NCBI GenBank assembly: GCA_047620505.1
Contig: JBLHKS010000346.1
Location: forward strand, 1 to 5,179
Direction of reading: 5' to 3'
Source of the DNA: JBLHKS01 sp047620505
GTDB lineage: Bacteria; Verrucomicrobiota; Verrucomicrobiia; Verrucomicrobiales; DEV007
Length of the DNA stretch: 5,179 nt
Positions 4,831 to 5,179 of the stretch are shown here, piece by piece (the stretch's first letter is position 1; each line of letters begins with the position of its first letter). The position numbers and the translations under genes are program-made. A model generated the notes under the pieces. The model was given only the letters and a program-made list of their open reading frames with translations, was not told the DNA's origin and ran no database searches.

Positions 4831-5179
4831 TACGGAACAATCTTCGTCGCCGGATCACTCCATGCTCCATTGCCATTAGCGCCGACGGCGCGGACGCGGA
4901 ACCAACAACGCGTTCCGGTCGGTAAACCATTCAGTGTTGCTTTGCTCTTGGTTGAAACGGCACCGTGTGTCCAGCTCTCGGCGGTAACGAGGTCGGGGCT
5001 GCGTTGGACCTCGTAACTCTTCGATCCACGGATCGGATCCCAGTTCAAATCCACTTCACCGGCGTCATCACCAAAGCCAGCGTCGAGGCCGGTGACTTGA
5101 GTCATCTGCACGGGGCCACCTGTGTCGCGGACGTCCATTCCGGCGGAGAGGATCTTCGCTTCGTCGCCTTTGAAGTGTT
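4830..5179 (-). CDS. Fibronectin type III domain protein, C-terminal part (5' end beyond window)
   Basis: The frame is open from the right edge of the window to TAA (4832-4830), giving 115 visible residues; the internal ATG at 5138 is only a Met within the protein. The first 13 visible residues (HFKGDEAKILSAG) continue upstream without a start. The rest is one fibronectin type III domain: a GEVDLNWDPIRGSKSYEVQRS strand pair with conserved Trp and Tyr, then SKATLNGLPTGTRCWFRVRAVG with the Leu and the Tyr-position Trp, and a terminal NGAWSDPATKIVP. I recall small proteins (about 200 residues) in Verrucomicrobiota and relatives with a helical N-terminal half, this 'GDEAKILSAGMxVR' linker and a single C-terminal FnIII domain; their function is unknown. 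No signal peptide can be judged because the N-terminus is missing. It converges on the S23-like remnant and its stop touches the heptamer array, which would lie in its 3' untranslated region. Confidence 0.85.
   Translation of the reverse strand, partial: HFKGDEAKILSAGMDVRDTGGPVQMTQVTGLDAGFGDDAGEVDLNWDPIRGSKSYEVQRSPDLVTAESWTHGAVSTKSKATLNGLPTGTRCWFRVRAVGANGNGAWSDPATKIVP

Overview
The window looks like chromosomal DNA of a moderately GC-rich bacterium of the Planctomycetota-Verrucomicrobiota-Chlamydiota group, most likely a verrucomicrobium. This is an inference from gene content: a secreted DUF4838 protein, a GH32/GH43-like secreted propeller protein that begins with an 'SRRELFLDDLLI' type motif, a small fibronectin type III protein, and a four-helix-bundle (S23) remnant with heptamer repeats. 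No marker gene is present to confirm it.

Layout, left to right. (1) Bases 1-120 are the right end of an insertion sequence, probably ISL3 family: the last 37 codons of a transposase on the + strand, ending inside the terminal inverted repeat. (2) 121-256 is a short gene-free stretch. (3) 257-1708 (-) encodes a secreted five-bladed-propeller glycosidase-like protein. (4) 1759-4482 (-) encodes a large secreted DUF4838 protein with a C-terminal CBM9-like domain. These two genes run in the same direction 50 bp apart and probably form an operon transcribed right to left. Both proteins should be exported by Sec and act on carbohydrate outside the cytoplasm; the substrate cannot be read from the sequence. 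(5) 4483-4829 has no intact gene. It holds a decayed four-helix-bundle (S23/IVP-like) gene on the + strand, whose stop codon is followed one base later by six in-register heptamers (CCCTNNY). (6) The heptamers run into the stop codon of a convergent gene at 4830-5179 (-), the C-terminal part of a fibronectin type III protein that leaves the window.

The most notable points are as follows. The S23-like remnant with its heptamer array is absent from any plain ORF listing, and the array on the opposite strand is a strong G-quadruplex motif directly behind the FnIII stop codon. The two secreted genes share a nearly identical leader plus signal-peptide DNA module although the mature proteins are unrelated. 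In the DUF4838 copy of that module a run of seven C appears to be one base short, so the conserved ATG is out of frame and the open frame must start at TTG.
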